From assembly GCF_009767915.1 (NCBI RefSeq), contig NZ_WSRP01000014.1:1-64000 (forward strand): a stretch of 64,000 bases of DNA, read 5' to 3'. The stretch's first letter is position 1; the number at the start of each line of letters is the position of its first letter. Below the pieces are notes generated by a model. The model was not told the DNA's origin and did no database searches. It was given only the letters and a program-made list of their open reading frames with translations. Origin of the DNA: Parasutterella muris. GTDB lineage: Bacteria > Pseudomonadota > Gammaproteobacteria > Burkholderiales > Burkholderiaceae_F. Shown piece by piece: positions 48,333-57,093 of the stretch. Position numbers and translations under genes: made by a program.

Positions 48333-49259
48333 TTACTCGGACTGAGGTCTGATGACTTTCATCATATCGGCATAGACCTTCGGTGTCGCGGCAACGATTT
48401 CGCCCTTGGAGAGGTAATCGCCCTCGCCGGAGAAATCGGTCACGATGGCGCCGGCTTCACGAGCGATCAAAGCTCCTGCGGCGATATCCCAAATCTTGAT
48501 GCCTTTTTCCCAGTAACCGTCGAAGCGGCCGCAGGCGGTCCAGCATAAATCCAGGGCAGCGGAGCCGCATCTTCTGAGGCCGCAGGTGTTTTCCATCATT
48601 TTCTTCATGGTTTCCATGTAGGCGCCGTAATCGTCACCTTCACGGAACGGGAAACCGGTTGCGACCAGCGCATCCTGAATAGAAGTCAGACTGGAAACGC
48701 GGATTCTGCGTTCGTCCAGGTAAGCGCCTTTGCCTTTCTCGGCGGTAAAGAGCTGGTTGCGGTTGGCATCATAAACGACGCCGCACTGAGGAACTCCGTC
48801 TTTGAGAAGCGCGATGGAAACGGCAAAAACGTCGATGCCGTGGATGAAATTAGTGGTTCCGTCAAGCGGATCGACAACCCAGAGATATTCAGCGCCGACA
48901 GTACCGCTTTCTCCGCTTTCCTCACCGAGGATCGCATGATTCGGGAAAGCCGTTTTAATGGTTTCGGTAATGACGCGTTCGCATTCCTTATCAACCTCGG
49001 TGACATAATCGCCTGCGGCCTTGTTCGTGATGTGCAGGCGGGTTCTGTCGCGGAAAGCCATCATCTGAATGCGGGCAGCTTCTCTTGCTGCTTTAATCGC
49101 GATGTTAAGCATGCCGCTGTTCTGCATCGGCATTGTCGGAGCAGGTCTGAACAATTTTTTTTCTGCGGACCGTTCTTTTGTCTTAGCGGAAGCGGAGCGC
49201 TTGCCCGCACCGGATTTCGCGCGCTGCGGCTTGGCTGCGGGCTTATTAGTAACTGCCAT
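48333..49259 (-). CDS. suhB: Inositol monophosphatase family protein SuhB, with a basic N-terminal extension
   Basis: 308 residues. The metal and catalytic motifs are intact: GEESGESG, WVVDPLDGTTNF and WDIAAGALIAREAG. SuhB proteins normally begin near MLNIAIKAAREAA; here about 49 residues precede this, rich in Lys, Ala, Arg and Ser, resembling a histone-like tail. The ATG at 49259 has a good SD (AGAGG, five to six bases away), so the tail is probably translated. Besides phosphatase activity, SuhB in E. coli binds the rRNA transcription antitermination complex, so a nucleic-acid-binding tail would be sensible, but that is inference. Confidence 0.93.
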   Translation of the reverse strand: MAVTNKPAAKPQRAKSGAGKRSASAKTKERSAEKKLFRPAPTMPMQNSGMLNIAIKAAREAARIQMMAFRDRTRLHITNKAAGDYVTEVDKECERVITETIKTAFPNHAILGEESGESGTVGAEYLWVVDPLDGTTNFIHGIDVFAVSIALLKDGVPQCGVVYDANRNQLFTAEKGKGAYLDERRIRVSSLTSIQDALVATGFPFREGDDYGAYMETMKKMMENTCGLRRCGSAALDLCWTACGRFDGYWEKGIKIWDIAAGALIAREAGAIVTDFSGEGDYLSKGEIVAATPKVYADMMKVIRPQSE

Positions 49260-49339
49260 TTAAACCTCTGTAAGAATCGGATGCACCGAAATAGGTGCTT
49301 TAAACTAGTATGCGATTTTAACGCAACCACAGGCAATAT

Positions 49340-50131
49340 ATGGAATTTGTCACTCACGGCGGGCGGATCCGTTTCATCCTTGTTTCTCCGAGTCACCCGG
49401 GCAATATCGGAGCCGCCGCTCGGGCGATCAAGACCATGGGTTTTGATCGGCTTTATGTTGTCAATCCCCGTCATGAGGATTATCGGGAGAACGCAGACGC
49501 GCTCGCATTTTCAACGCACGCGGCCGACGTTCTGAAAAAGAGCGTGTCCGCTCCGACACTGCTTGAAGCGCTTGACGGTGTCTCTTTTGCCTGTGCGCTG
49601 TCCGGCTATGACCGTGAATACGGACCTCCGCTTAAAGATCTTCAGAGCAGCTGCGAGGAGGTTCGCGATCGTCTGGAGCGATTTGAGGACGCTGAGATCG
49701 CTTTTGTATTCGGCACTGAGAGAAGCGGTCTCACGAATGAGGAGATGGAGCTCTGTCAGCTCTGTACGGCGATACCCGCCAATCCCGAGTGCGATTCTCT
49801 TAATTTAGCTCAGGCTGTGCAGGTCACGGCGTATCAGCTTCAGCAGACGCTTCGCGGAAGGGCGCTTGACGCGCATGCGCATCGTTTTGAAGATGAAGAG
49901 CCCGCCAAAGTTGAAGCGATCGAAGGACTCTTTGAGCACTTGGAAAAAGCGATGATCAGCTGCGGGGCGCTTAATCCGCAGCAGCCCAAATTTATGATGC
50001 CGAAACTCAGAAGAATCTTGTCGAGATCGGGGCTTTCGTCCTCAGATGTCGATATGCTAAGAGGTATCTGCGGGGCAATTATCTGCCCGAGGGAAGAAAG
50101 AGCCGGCAGAAAAACTCAAAGAAACAAGTAA
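49340..50131 (+). CDS. trmJ: tRNA (cytidine/uridine-2'-O-)-methyltransferase TrmJ
   Basis: 263 residues of the SPOUT class. Landmarks are [22 protein letters not shown] at the N-terminus, [15 protein letters not shown], and [16 protein letters not shown], which form the trefoil-knot SAM site. It methylates position 32 in the anticodon loop of tRNAs. A C-terminal helical domain of about 90 residues follows. Divergent from suhB and eight bases before cysE. Confidence 0.92.
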   Translation: MEFVTHGGRIRFILVSPSHPGNIGAAARAIKTMGFDRLYVVNPRHEDYRENADALAFSTHAADVLKKSVSAPTLLEALDGVSFACALSGYDREYGPPLKDLQSSCEEVRDRLERFEDAEIAFVFGTERSGLTNEEMELCQLCTAIPANPECDSLNLAQAVQVTAYQLQQTLRGRALDAHAHRFEDEEPAKVEAIEGLFEHLEKAMISCGALNPQQPKFMMPKLRRILSRSGLSSSDVDMLRGICGAIICPREERAGRKTQRNK

Positions 50132-50139
50132 GGAAAAGC

Positions 50140-50829
50140 ATGTTCAGCAGAATCAAGGGAGACGTAGACTCAATTTATGAACGAGACCCGGCGGCGCATT
50201 CCAAATGGGAAGTACTGCTGTGTTATCCGGGGCTTCATGCCGTGATGGCGCATCGCGTCTCTCATTGGCTGTGGCAGAAGAATTGGCGCGTCTGCGCCCG
50301 CTGGCTCTCGCAGGTCAGTCGGTTTTTAACCGGGATTGAGATTCATCCGGCAGCTAAGATCGGAGACAGAGTGCTGATCGACCACGGGATGGGCGTCGTG
50401 ATCGGCGAGACCGCTGAAGTAGGTGATGACTGCACGATTTATCACAGTGTGACCCTCGGCGGTACGTCCCTTGAGAGTGGGACGAAGCGTCATCCGACGA
50501 TCGGACGCAACTGTATTATCGGCGCGGGCGCCAAAGTGCTTGGCGGCTTCGAAGTCGGCGATAACTGCCGTATCGGCAGCAACGCTGTGGTGATTAAGCC
50601 GCTTCCGGCTAATTCAACCGCGGTTGGTAATCCGGCACGAATTGTCGATAAGAAAAAGAGCGCCGAGAAAAAAGCGGTCGAAGATGCAAAAGCTCAGGTT
50701 CGGCTTGCCGCCTACGGTATCGTCGCCAATGAGGAAGACCCGTATGTGCTGAAGCTCAAGCAAATGGAAGCAAAGCTTGCGGAACAGCAGGCAAGAATAG
50801 AAGCGCTGGAAAAGAGCTCAGCAAAATAA
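50140..50829 (+). CDS. cysE: Serine O-acetyltransferase
   Basis: 229 residues. First step of cysteine biosynthesis. A helical N-terminal domain ([23 protein letters not shown]) is followed by the left-handed beta-helix with hexapeptide repeats ([46 protein letters not shown]). The catalytic aspartate and histidine lie in LIDHGMG and GTKRHPTIG. After the usual end (VGNPARIV) there is an extra charged coiled-coil tail of about 60 residues ([12 protein letters not shown] to the end). AAGGAAAAGC precedes ATG; co-transcribed with trmJ. Confidence 0.94.
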   Translation: MFSRIKGDVDSIYERDPAAHSKWEVLLCYPGLHAVMAHRVSHWLWQKNWRVCARWLSQVSRFLTGIEIHPAAKIGDRVLIDHGMGVVIGETAEVGDDCTIYHSVTLGGTSLESGTKRHPTIGRNCIIGAGAKVLGGFEVGDNCRIGSNAVVIKPLPANSTAVGNPARIVDKKKSAEKKAVEDAKAQVRLAAYGIVANEEDPYVLKLKQMEAKLAEQQARIEALEKSSAK

Positions 50830-50862
50830 GACGATTAAGTCTTTGTATTACACGAGAAGTAA

Positions 50863-50899
50863 AAAAATAACGGCAGTCCGCGAGGCTGCCGTTATTTTT
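50863..50899. terminator. Bidirectional terminator between cysE and the acyl-CoA synthetase operon
   Basis: AAAAATAACGGCAG (50863-50876) pairs with CTGCCGTTATTTTT (50886-50899), a 14-bp stem with A- and T-tracts on the two sides. Confidence 0.88.
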
Positions 50900-50934
50900 A
50901 GGGCGGCCTGACAGGACCGCACCGTTGGGTTAAT

Positions 50935-52767
50935 TTAGGGTTTGTTTTGAGGAACCGTATAGAGTTCTTCAATTTCCGCCGCAAGACGCTCTTTAATGAT
51001 GGGGCGGCGCAGCTTCATAGTGACTGTCAGCGCGCCGTTATCCACATTCCAGCCCTCACGAAGGAGGCGGACATTTCGCGGAATTCCGTACTGCGGGAAA
51101 TTCGCGGCGGCTTTCTTCAGGCGCTTCAGGGCGGCCATTCTAATGTCTCGGCGCATCATTGCGCTGTCGTCCTTCGGATCAATACCGTGCTCTGCGGCAA
51201 AATGTTCCCATTCTTTTTCGTTTACGACAGCAAGAGCTGTAATAAAGGGACGGCCTTCACCGACGGCCATGACCTGTTCAAAGAGCGGGTCTGTCTGTAT
51301 AGCGAGCTCCAAGTCAGTCGGCGAGATTTTTTCTCCGGTCGAAGTCACAATGATTTCCTTGATACGGCCCTTGATTCGGATGCGTCCGGCGTCCGAGAGC
51401 TCTGCCTGATCTCCGGTGCGGAACCAACCGTCTGAGGTAAAGGCCTCTGTGGTCGCTTCGGGACGTTTCCAGTAACCCTTCATGACCGAGGGTCCTCTCA
51501 CCTGAAGCTCATCCATATCACCAAGGCGTACTTCGATTTTTTCAAGCGGTTCTCCGACGGTTGTCGGATTGTTAGCGCCCTGACGATTGACGGAAATCAC
51601 AGGGGCGGTTTCTGTGAGACCGTACCCCTGTCTGATATCGATACCCATGCCGCAGAAGAAGTGGCCGATTGCGTTATTCAGCGCGGCGCCGCCCGCGACC
51701 GCGGTTCTCAGGCGGCCGCCAAAGAGCTTGAGAATCTGTTCGCTGAATTTGGGCAGGATGTAGGGCGCTAGGAATTTGTCCATCCAAGAGTAGGAGGAAG
51801 AGGGAATGGCCAGATCGTTTTCTTTGCAGAACTTTCTCCAGCCGATAATCTCGGCCTGATCAGCAAGAGAAGCAGTAAATCCGCCTTTGTTTCTTAACGA
51901 ATGTTTGATCTTGTTGTAGAACTGTTCAAAGACTCGGGGAACCGCAACGAAGATCGTGGGGCGAATGATCTGAAGATCTTCCGGCAGCTTGAGCACGGAA
52001 CGGGCGAATCCGACCTCTGCGCCAAGATTCAGCGCGTTATAGATGGTGACGGTTCTTTCGAAGGTGTGCGAGAACGGCAGGAAAGAAAGGAACACATCAT
52101 CCGGCCCCATATCGAGTGCGTTGGAAATGCCGATCGTGTTGGCAAATATGTTGCCGTGCGTCAGCATGACGCCTTTGGGTTTGCCGGTGGTACCGGATGT
52201 GTACACAATGGCGGCAAGACTTTCGGAATCAATGTACGGGTCTTCGATCTCAGTGCCGCTGCCCGCGTTAAGCCAATCAGAGAGGTTATAGACCGGAACG
52301 GGAGAATCTTTATCAGCCGTATCGGCATCTTCTCCGGAAGTGATGACCGCTTTCAGATTAGGGTAGTCGCGCTCGGCGTTGAGCATCGCGTTCCAGCGCA
52401 ACGTGCGCGGGACAAAAAGGATTTTTGCTTCCGAGTTATTCAGAATGAATGCGCTTGACGCCGGGGTGTCGACCGCGTGCAGCGGCACCGGGACCAGGCC
52501 CGAGCTCAGAAGCGAGAGATCAGCGAGCGCGGCGGTGGTGGAATTGGGCATCAGTATAGCCGCATGATCGCCTTGCTTCAGGCCGGAAGCGGCAAGCGCT
52601 TTTCTCCAGCGCATCACACCGTCTCCAAACTCCTTCCAGGTCATTGTGACCCAAGCGTTGGTTTTGGCGTCAAATTCGCGGTAAGCGACTTTATCGGGAC
52701 GAATTCGGATGTTTCTTCTGAGCAGGTCGGGAAGCACCCTGGGTTCTATGGAATTTTCGGCTGTCAT
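50935..52767 (-). CDS. Long-chain acyl-CoA synthetase (AMP-forming), second copy
   Basis: 610 residues of the adenylate-forming superfamily. Signature A3 is VYTSGTTGKPKGVMLTH; SHTFERT, the GYGLTETAP motif, GWFRTGDQAEL and GRIKEIIVTSTGEKISP follow. The match is to the FadD15/AACS-like branch that activates long-chain fatty acids. Its ATG directly abuts the stop codon of the upstream paralogue (52768), and the two proteins are alignable throughout, so they arose by tandem duplication. Little else in the operon tells which fatty acid each uses. Confidence 0.9.
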   Translation of the reverse strand: MTAENSIEPRVLPDLLRRNIRIRPDKVAYREFDAKTNAWVTMTWKEFGDGVMRWRKALAASGLKQGDHAAILMPNSTTAALADLSLLSSGLVPVPLHAVDTPASSAFILNNSEAKILFVPRTLRWNAMLNAERDYPNLKAVITSGEDADTADKDSPVPVYNLSDWLNAGSGTEIEDPYIDSESLAAIVYTSGTTGKPKGVMLTHGNIFANTIGISNALDMGPDDVFLSFLPFSHTFERTVTIYNALNLGAEVGFARSVLKLPEDLQIIRPTIFVAVPRVFEQFYNKIKHSLRNKGGFTASLADQAEIIGWRKFCKENDLAIPSSSYSWMDKFLAPYILPKFSEQILKLFGGRLRTAVAGGAALNNAIGHFFCGMGIDIRQGYGLTETAPVISVNRQGANNPTTVGEPLEKIEVRLGDMDELQVRGPSVMKGYWKRPEATTEAFTSDGWFRTGDQAELSDAGRIRIKGRIKEIIVTSTGEKISPTDLELAIQTDPLFEQVMAVGEGRPFITALAVVNEKEWEHFAAEHGIDPKDDSAMMRRDIRMAALKRLKKAAANFPQYGIPRNVRLLREGWNVDNGALTVTMKLRRPIIKERLAAEIEELYTVPQNKP

Positions 52768-54615
52768 TTATTTTCCAAAATTTTTATAAAGGTTGTCGAT
52801 ATCTGTCTGATTATCCGCAACGATAACGCGGCGTTTGATTTTGAGCGTCGGAGTCAGGGCGCCGTTATCAATTGTCCACGGCTCAGAGAGGAGCTTAACC
52901 GCACGCGGTACGCCGTACTGAGGGAACTGTCGGCAGTCAGATTTCAAACGTTTGAGGACCGCGCGTATCACCGTGCTGTTGGTCATGATGTCCGGATCGT
53001 TCGGGTCCAAAGAGAGCTGCTTCACAAAATCCGCAAACTGATCTTGGTTCACTACGAGCAGCGCGCAGATAAACGGCCGATTGTCGCCGTAGATCATCGC
53101 CTGATCAAACAGCGGGTCAGTTTCAATCGCCTGTTCGATGTCAACGGGCGGAACTTTTTCGCCGGTCGACGTTACGATAATTTCCTTAATTCGGCCTTTG
53201 ATTTTCAGGTATCGGCCTTCTCCGATTTCTGCCTGATCTCCGGTTGAGAGCCAGCCCTCAGGACTGATGGTTTTAGCGGTATCTTCCGGTCGCTTCCAGT
53301 AACCCTTCATGACTTGAGGACCTCTGACGAGAAGCTCGTCTTTGTCTCCGATTTTTGCTTCGATGCCGGGAAGGATTGGTCCGACCGTATCCGGATGGTT
53401 GGCGCCTATTTTATTGACAGAAATGATCGGCGAAGTTTCAGTCATGCCGTAGCCCTGATAGATTTCCACGCCAAGTCCGATCAGTGTGCGCGCGACATCC
53501 GTACTTAGGGCCGCACCTCCGGAGACGGCGACGCGCAGTCTGCCGCCGAATGAATTTCTGATCTGATTGCGGACGGTTTTGTTGTAGAAGGGATCAAGCA
53601 GATCGTCGAGCGTATTGATAAACGGATTGTGAGCGGCTAAGCCGTTGCGGCGCTCAAAACGGCGGTAGCCCGCATTGACGGCGCTGTTAAAAACAAACTG
53701 CGCGGCAGATCCCTTCGTTTTCAGGCGTTCTTTAATCTTGGCCGCGACTTTTTCGTACACACGCGGGACCGACATCATGATAGTGGGACGAGTATGTTTT
53801 AAATCATCAAGGATTCGGGTGACGCCGCGGCTGAACGTCACTTTATTTCCCATGCCGAGACCAATGTAGTAAGAGGTTGTGCGCTCAAACGTGTGTGAAA
53901 GCGGCAGGAATGAGAGCCACTCGTCTCCGCCGACCGGCGCAAGGTTGTAGAGCAGGGCGGATATGTCGCTCATGATATTTTTATGCGTCAGCATAACGCC
54001 TTTGGGTTTGCCGGTCGTGCCGGACGTGTAGACGAGAGCAGCAAGGTCCTCTTCGGTCGGGCCCTCGAAAGGGAGAGTGCTTTCCTGTCCCCTTGCGAGC
54101 CACTCGTTTAACCCGAGTGTTTCGACGCCGCTGCTGCTGATGCCTTCGCCTTCGTCATCGATAAAGACAACGGTTTTAAGGTGTGGCAGATCGATTCCGG
54201 CCTGTTCGATGGCATGCCAGCGGGCTCGATTCAGGATAACCAGAAGTTTGGTTTCTGAGTCGTTCAGAATATATGCGCAGTTTGCGGCGGTGTCGATGAT
54301 ATGAAGCGGAACCGGGACGCGTCCTCCGATGAGTGTGCCCTGGTCAAAGCAGACCGCAGCGATGCTGTTGGGAAGCAGCATTGCCGCTTTGTCGCCTTTT
54401 TTAAGTCCGCTCGCGGTAATGGCTTTGTGCCACAGCTGAGCGCGCTCCCAAAGTTCTTTGAAAGAAAGCGTGACCCATTCCTGTTTTTTGGCATCATATT
54501 CGCTCAGCGCGGGATCGTCTCCCCGAATGCTGAGGTGGTGAGAAATGAGTTCGGGAATAATGGAAAGTTTTCTAATTTCAGCGGCTCTTTCCCGGCTGTC
54601 GTCAAACATTGTCAT
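52768..54615 (-). CDS. Long-chain acyl-CoA synthetase (AMP-forming), first copy
   Basis: 615 residues, paralogous to the next gene. It has VYTSGTTGKPKGVMLTHKN, LSHTFERTTSYYIG, GYGMTETSPIISVNK, GWLSTGDQAEIG and KIKGRIKEIIVTSTGEKVPP, with the catalytic lysine expected near the C-terminal TPTLKIKRR. It activates fatty acids to acyl-CoA by way of the acyl-adenylate. It starts two bases after the stop of the antitoxin-like gene, so the three genes form one coupled operon. Confidence 0.9.
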   Translation of the reverse strand: MTMFDDSRERAAEIRKLSIIPELISHHLSIRGDDPALSEYDAKKQEWVTLSFKELWERAQLWHKAITASGLKKGDKAAMLLPNSIAAVCFDQGTLIGGRVPVPLHIIDTAANCAYILNDSETKLLVILNRARWHAIEQAGIDLPHLKTVVFIDDEGEGISSSGVETLGLNEWLARGQESTLPFEGPTEEDLAALVYTSGTTGKPKGVMLTHKNIMSDISALLYNLAPVGGDEWLSFLPLSHTFERTTSYYIGLGMGNKVTFSRGVTRILDDLKHTRPTIMMSVPRVYEKVAAKIKERLKTKGSAAQFVFNSAVNAGYRRFERRNGLAAHNPFINTLDDLLDPFYNKTVRNQIRNSFGGRLRVAVSGGAALSTDVARTLIGLGVEIYQGYGMTETSPIISVNKIGANHPDTVGPILPGIEAKIGDKDELLVRGPQVMKGYWKRPEDTAKTISPEGWLSTGDQAEIGEGRYLKIKGRIKEIIVTSTGEKVPPVDIEQAIETDPLFDQAMIYGDNRPFICALLVVNQDQFADFVKQLSLDPNDPDIMTNSTVIRAVLKRLKSDCRQFPQYGVPRAVKLLSEPWTIDNGALTPTLKIKRRVIVADNQTDIDNLYKNFGK

Positions 54616-54617
54616 TG

Positions 54618-54908
54618 TTATCTCGCAGAAATCGGCTTATCCCGGACAACAAGGTCGAGGTCTAAGGCAGAAAGAATTTTAAGAATGGTCGCAAATTCCG
54701 GTGAACGCGTTCCCGAGAGCGACTTATAGAGGCTTTCTCGAGAAAGGCCGGTTTCTCTGGCAAGACGCGACATGCCGTAATTTTTGGCAAGAGCGCCGAG
54801 CGCGAGAATAATCTGCGCAGCATCGTCCTGGGTGCGGTCAAGGATGTCGTTGAGCGTTCTCGCTTCCGCCGACTCCGCCCGCACCGGGAAGTCTTGTATT
54901 TGTGACAT
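54618..54908 (-). CDS. Orphan HigA-like addiction-module antidote protein
   Basis: 96 residues. The second half is a helix-turn-helix (YGMSRLARETGLSRESLYKSLSG, then SPEFATILKILSALDLDL) of the family annotated as putative addiction module antidote proteins, normally encoded after a RelE/HigB-like toxin. No toxin is present: upstream there is only an unrelated 273-residue protein, and downstream, two bases away, is an acyl-CoA synthetase gene. I chose ATG 54908 (GGGA about eight bases before) over the in-frame GTG 54929. It may have been recruited as a repressor of the synthetase operon. Confidence 0.8.
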   Translation of the reverse strand: MSQIQDFPVRAESAEARTLNDILDRTQDDAAQIILALGALAKNYGMSRLARETGLSRESLYKSLSGTRSPEFATILKILSALDLDLVVRDKPISAR

Positions 54909-55015
54909 GGTTATTTCCCGTTGTTTCACAAGTATCAGGGCTGAAGTGTAGCCTACAGGATACAGAAGCAGCGGAAGTTCGCGTAGAAGCGTAGATACGG
55001 GTTTGCCGCAATGAT

Positions 55016-55837
55016 CTACTGGTTAAAGCTGTACGGGCTGACAGAGTAGACGTATTCAGGGATAGTCTCTCTTTTCTGAACTTCTGAGGGCGGCGTCATG
55101 TTCTGGCTGGCAAGGAAGTTCTTGACAGCGCCGACGGAGCGATCGATGAACTTTTCGGTCAGAAGTTCAATTAGGCGATAGGTGTTTCCGCTTTCGTCAT
55201 GAAAGTTGGGATAGTCGGTGAAATCGTAATCGATCAGATCTTCAACGGAGAGGCGGCCGTCGGTGACGGTAAAGTACTGCTGCACCGAGGCGAATTTTTC
55301 GCCCTGAGGGTCGACAAGATGTGCGGTCAGGCGGAAGTCGAGCGAATCGTCCATAAAGGAAAGATCGTCGGATTCTTCCGCGTCAAAGAGTTTTTCTCTT
55401 GACACGGAATCCACAAGAAGGTCGGCCTGACGGATACGCGCCCAAAGAGCGTGGCAGTCATATTTTTTAAGACGGTAGCTCTGAGCTTTGATACGGAAAG
55501 TCGCCTCGCCGTCTTCATCGTGACCGAAGTCAGCGGTGAAGTTGTTGATTAGATCATCGGCATGAGCGAGCGCCTCATCGGTCGGGAAAACGGCTCCGGC
55601 GTTATTCAGAATAGAAAGACAGCGCAGCAGTCTTCTTGTGTCATAGCCTTTACGGTCAAGTTTTACCTGTTCGAATGCATACTGGCCGGCAATCTGACCG
55701 GCAGTAAAACGAACGCCTTCTTCACGATAATCAGCAGGCAGGGCGCTGATGAACTCAGCGACGCGTTCGAGCTGTCCGCAGCCGTATACGGCGAGACAAA
55801 TCGCGGGCAAAGTTCGATTCGGAGTAGTGAGGCGCAT
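55016..55837 (-). CDS. Hypothetical protein, 273 residues
   Basis: I do not recognise a family. The protein is acidic and soluble, without a signal peptide or membrane helix; the N-terminus has MRLTTPNRTLPAICLAVYGCGQLE, the middle is rich in Asp and Glu, and the end has EYVYSVSPYSFNQ. Codon usage resembles that of its neighbours and the frame is open over its whole length, which supports a real gene. It lies 107 bases before the antitoxin-like gene on the same strand and could share its transcript. Confidence 0.7.
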   Translation of the reverse strand: MRLTTPNRTLPAICLAVYGCGQLERVAEFISALPADYREEGVRFTAGQIAGQYAFEQVKLDRKGYDTRRLLRCLSILNNAGAVFPTDEALAHADDLINNFTADFGHDEDGEATFRIKAQSYRLKKYDCHALWARIRQADLLVDSVSREKLFDAEESDDLSFMDDSLDFRLTAHLVDPQGEKFASVQQYFTVTDGRLSVEDLIDYDFTDYPNFHDESGNTYRLIELLTEKFIDRSVGAVKNFLASQNMTPPSEVQKRETIPEYVYSVSPYSFNQ

Positions 55838-56220
55838 TGCAAAAAACTAAGTAAAAATTAAACGGGGAATACATTGTACCGATTCAAAAAATAGATTGTG
55901 CGCAACAAAGAGGACAGATACAAAAAAATAAAACAAAAGACGAAAAACTGCGCAGCGGTATGATTTTCAAACGCTACGAACAAATCAGCTGAAAAGTTGA
56001 ATTTTGAAATCTTCGTATAGAAAGTAATTTACCCTTTTTAGCCTGGTTTGTGACTAGAAAATTCCATTTGAATACTTTTGAAAAACTAAATAGTGTCAAT
56101 TTAATGAAATCAATCATGAAATAAAATTGAAAAAATCTTGATATATTTATTAATTATTTATCTAAAATTATTGAAATTTGATTAACAACTTGTTTCTTAT
56201 TAAATTTTCTTGTTTCAATT

Positions 56221-56250
56221 TTGCAAAAAGAAAATTTTTTTATGTATTCT
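56221..56250 (+). promoter_or_regulatory. Promoter candidate of the intergenic small RNA
   Basis: TTGCAA (56221-56226), an 18-base spacer, and TATTCT (56245-56250), each four of six matches or better to consensus. Expected start near 56257. Confidence 0.4.
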
Positions 56251-56256
56251 ATTGGC

Positions 56257-56360
56257 ACTGTCTTATTAAATGCGTTTCTCCTCTATTTAACGCGAGATAC
56301 CTCCGGTTGGTCCCGGATGGTATGTCTAAGACCCAAAAACCGCCGGCAAGGCGGTTTTTT
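56257..56360 (+). ncRNA. Candidate small RNA, about 104 nt
   Basis: A promoter-like pair of boxes is followed by a well-formed hairpin: ATACC TCCGG (56297-56306) with CCGGA T GGTAT (56313-56323), ten base pairs with one bulge and a 6-base loop. It ends in a strong terminator, AACCGCC (56338-56344) with GGCGGTT (56350-56356) and T6. The segment is GC-rich inside AT-rich DNA, as expected of a structured RNA. I do not recognise a known riboswitch or RNA family; the next gene, nrdD, is over 700 bases away, so it is unlikely to be a leader. Confidence 0.5.
56338..56360 (+). terminator. Intrinsic terminator of the candidate small RNA
   Basis: A 7-bp GC-rich stem (AACCGCC with GGCGGTT, loop GGCAA) and T6 at 56355-56360. 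Confidence 0.8.
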
Positions 56361-57026
56361 CTTGCCTTCGATATTTTGATCTCGCAATTGCTGAAGAAAC
56401 ATCGAGGCTGCATTGGAAACGCCAAGCGTCCGGGATGTTATAAATTCATCCAGCAGCGGTTCACTAAAGGGACCTTTTTGCGGTCCTTTGAACTGGAGAA
56501 CAGTTCACCGGGCAGCTATTTGATAAAAATCTCATTAGAACTATCCCTAATTAGGACTATTCCTTATCTGTAAAGAAGTGAATTTAATTTAATTTGACAC
56601 CAATAAAATATAAATCTAATGAAAAATTTAAGCGTATATCTAAAAAACAATAATTAAAAAATATACTCTCTTTTTTAGATTTGTTTCTCTTAAAAGACGG
56701 ATTCTTCGTGCATACCGATAACTTCATGTTTTTATAAAAGAACTTTATTTGTTAGTTTTTATGCTCTCTAGCCTAAATTTTTAATCTGTCAGGACAATGA
56801 ATCCGGGTCTGCTGAATTCAGTCCGAATATCTTGCCTTCAACATCTTGTGTTTTGTCTGAGCTGATCAAACTCCGATTGCTAAAAGTTATCCGTATGAAA
56901 TGACGGAAAAAAATTGAAATGACGCACCCACAATCCTTAGCGGTTCTCCAATAACCCTTTATTTAGTTGCAATGATTTGCTAACCTACAATTGATTGTGT
57001 TCATAATGAGCGAGGCCGTTTGTATA

Positions 57027-57067
57027 TTCAAAGTTTGCATAGTAGTATCGAGGCCATCAACTTTGAA
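57027..57067 (+). repeat. Inverted repeat in the nrdD leader
   Basis: TTCAAAGTT (57027-57035) and AACTTTGAA (57059-57067), perfect 9-bp arms 23 bases apart. The right arm ends 12 bases before the ribosome binding site. CGAGGCC also occurs twice (57011-57017 and 57049-57055). This may be an operator or a leader hairpin that controls nrdD. Confidence 0.45.
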
Positions 57068-57093
57068 CCAGAATTTTCCAAACGGAGTGATTA

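Larger units (their letters stand above)
55838..57093. other. Long AT-rich intergenic region before nrdD
   Basis: About 1.25 kb between divergent genes, clearly richer in A and T than the surrounding coding DNA. It contains a candidate small RNA (56257-56360), further hairpins at about 56465-56505 (AAAGG/CCTTT-type and GAACTG/CAGTTC), a perfect TTGACA at 56594 without a good -10, and a 9-bp inverted repeat in the nrdD leader (57027-57067). The frame 56178-56573 crosses these RNA features and is not a believable gene. Confidence 0.6.

Noticed and set aside
56178-56573. Plus-strand frame of 131 codons in the AT-rich region
   Set aside because: It starts in very AT-rich DNA without a ribosome binding site and crosses a terminator and several hairpins. 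The RNA interpretation fits better.
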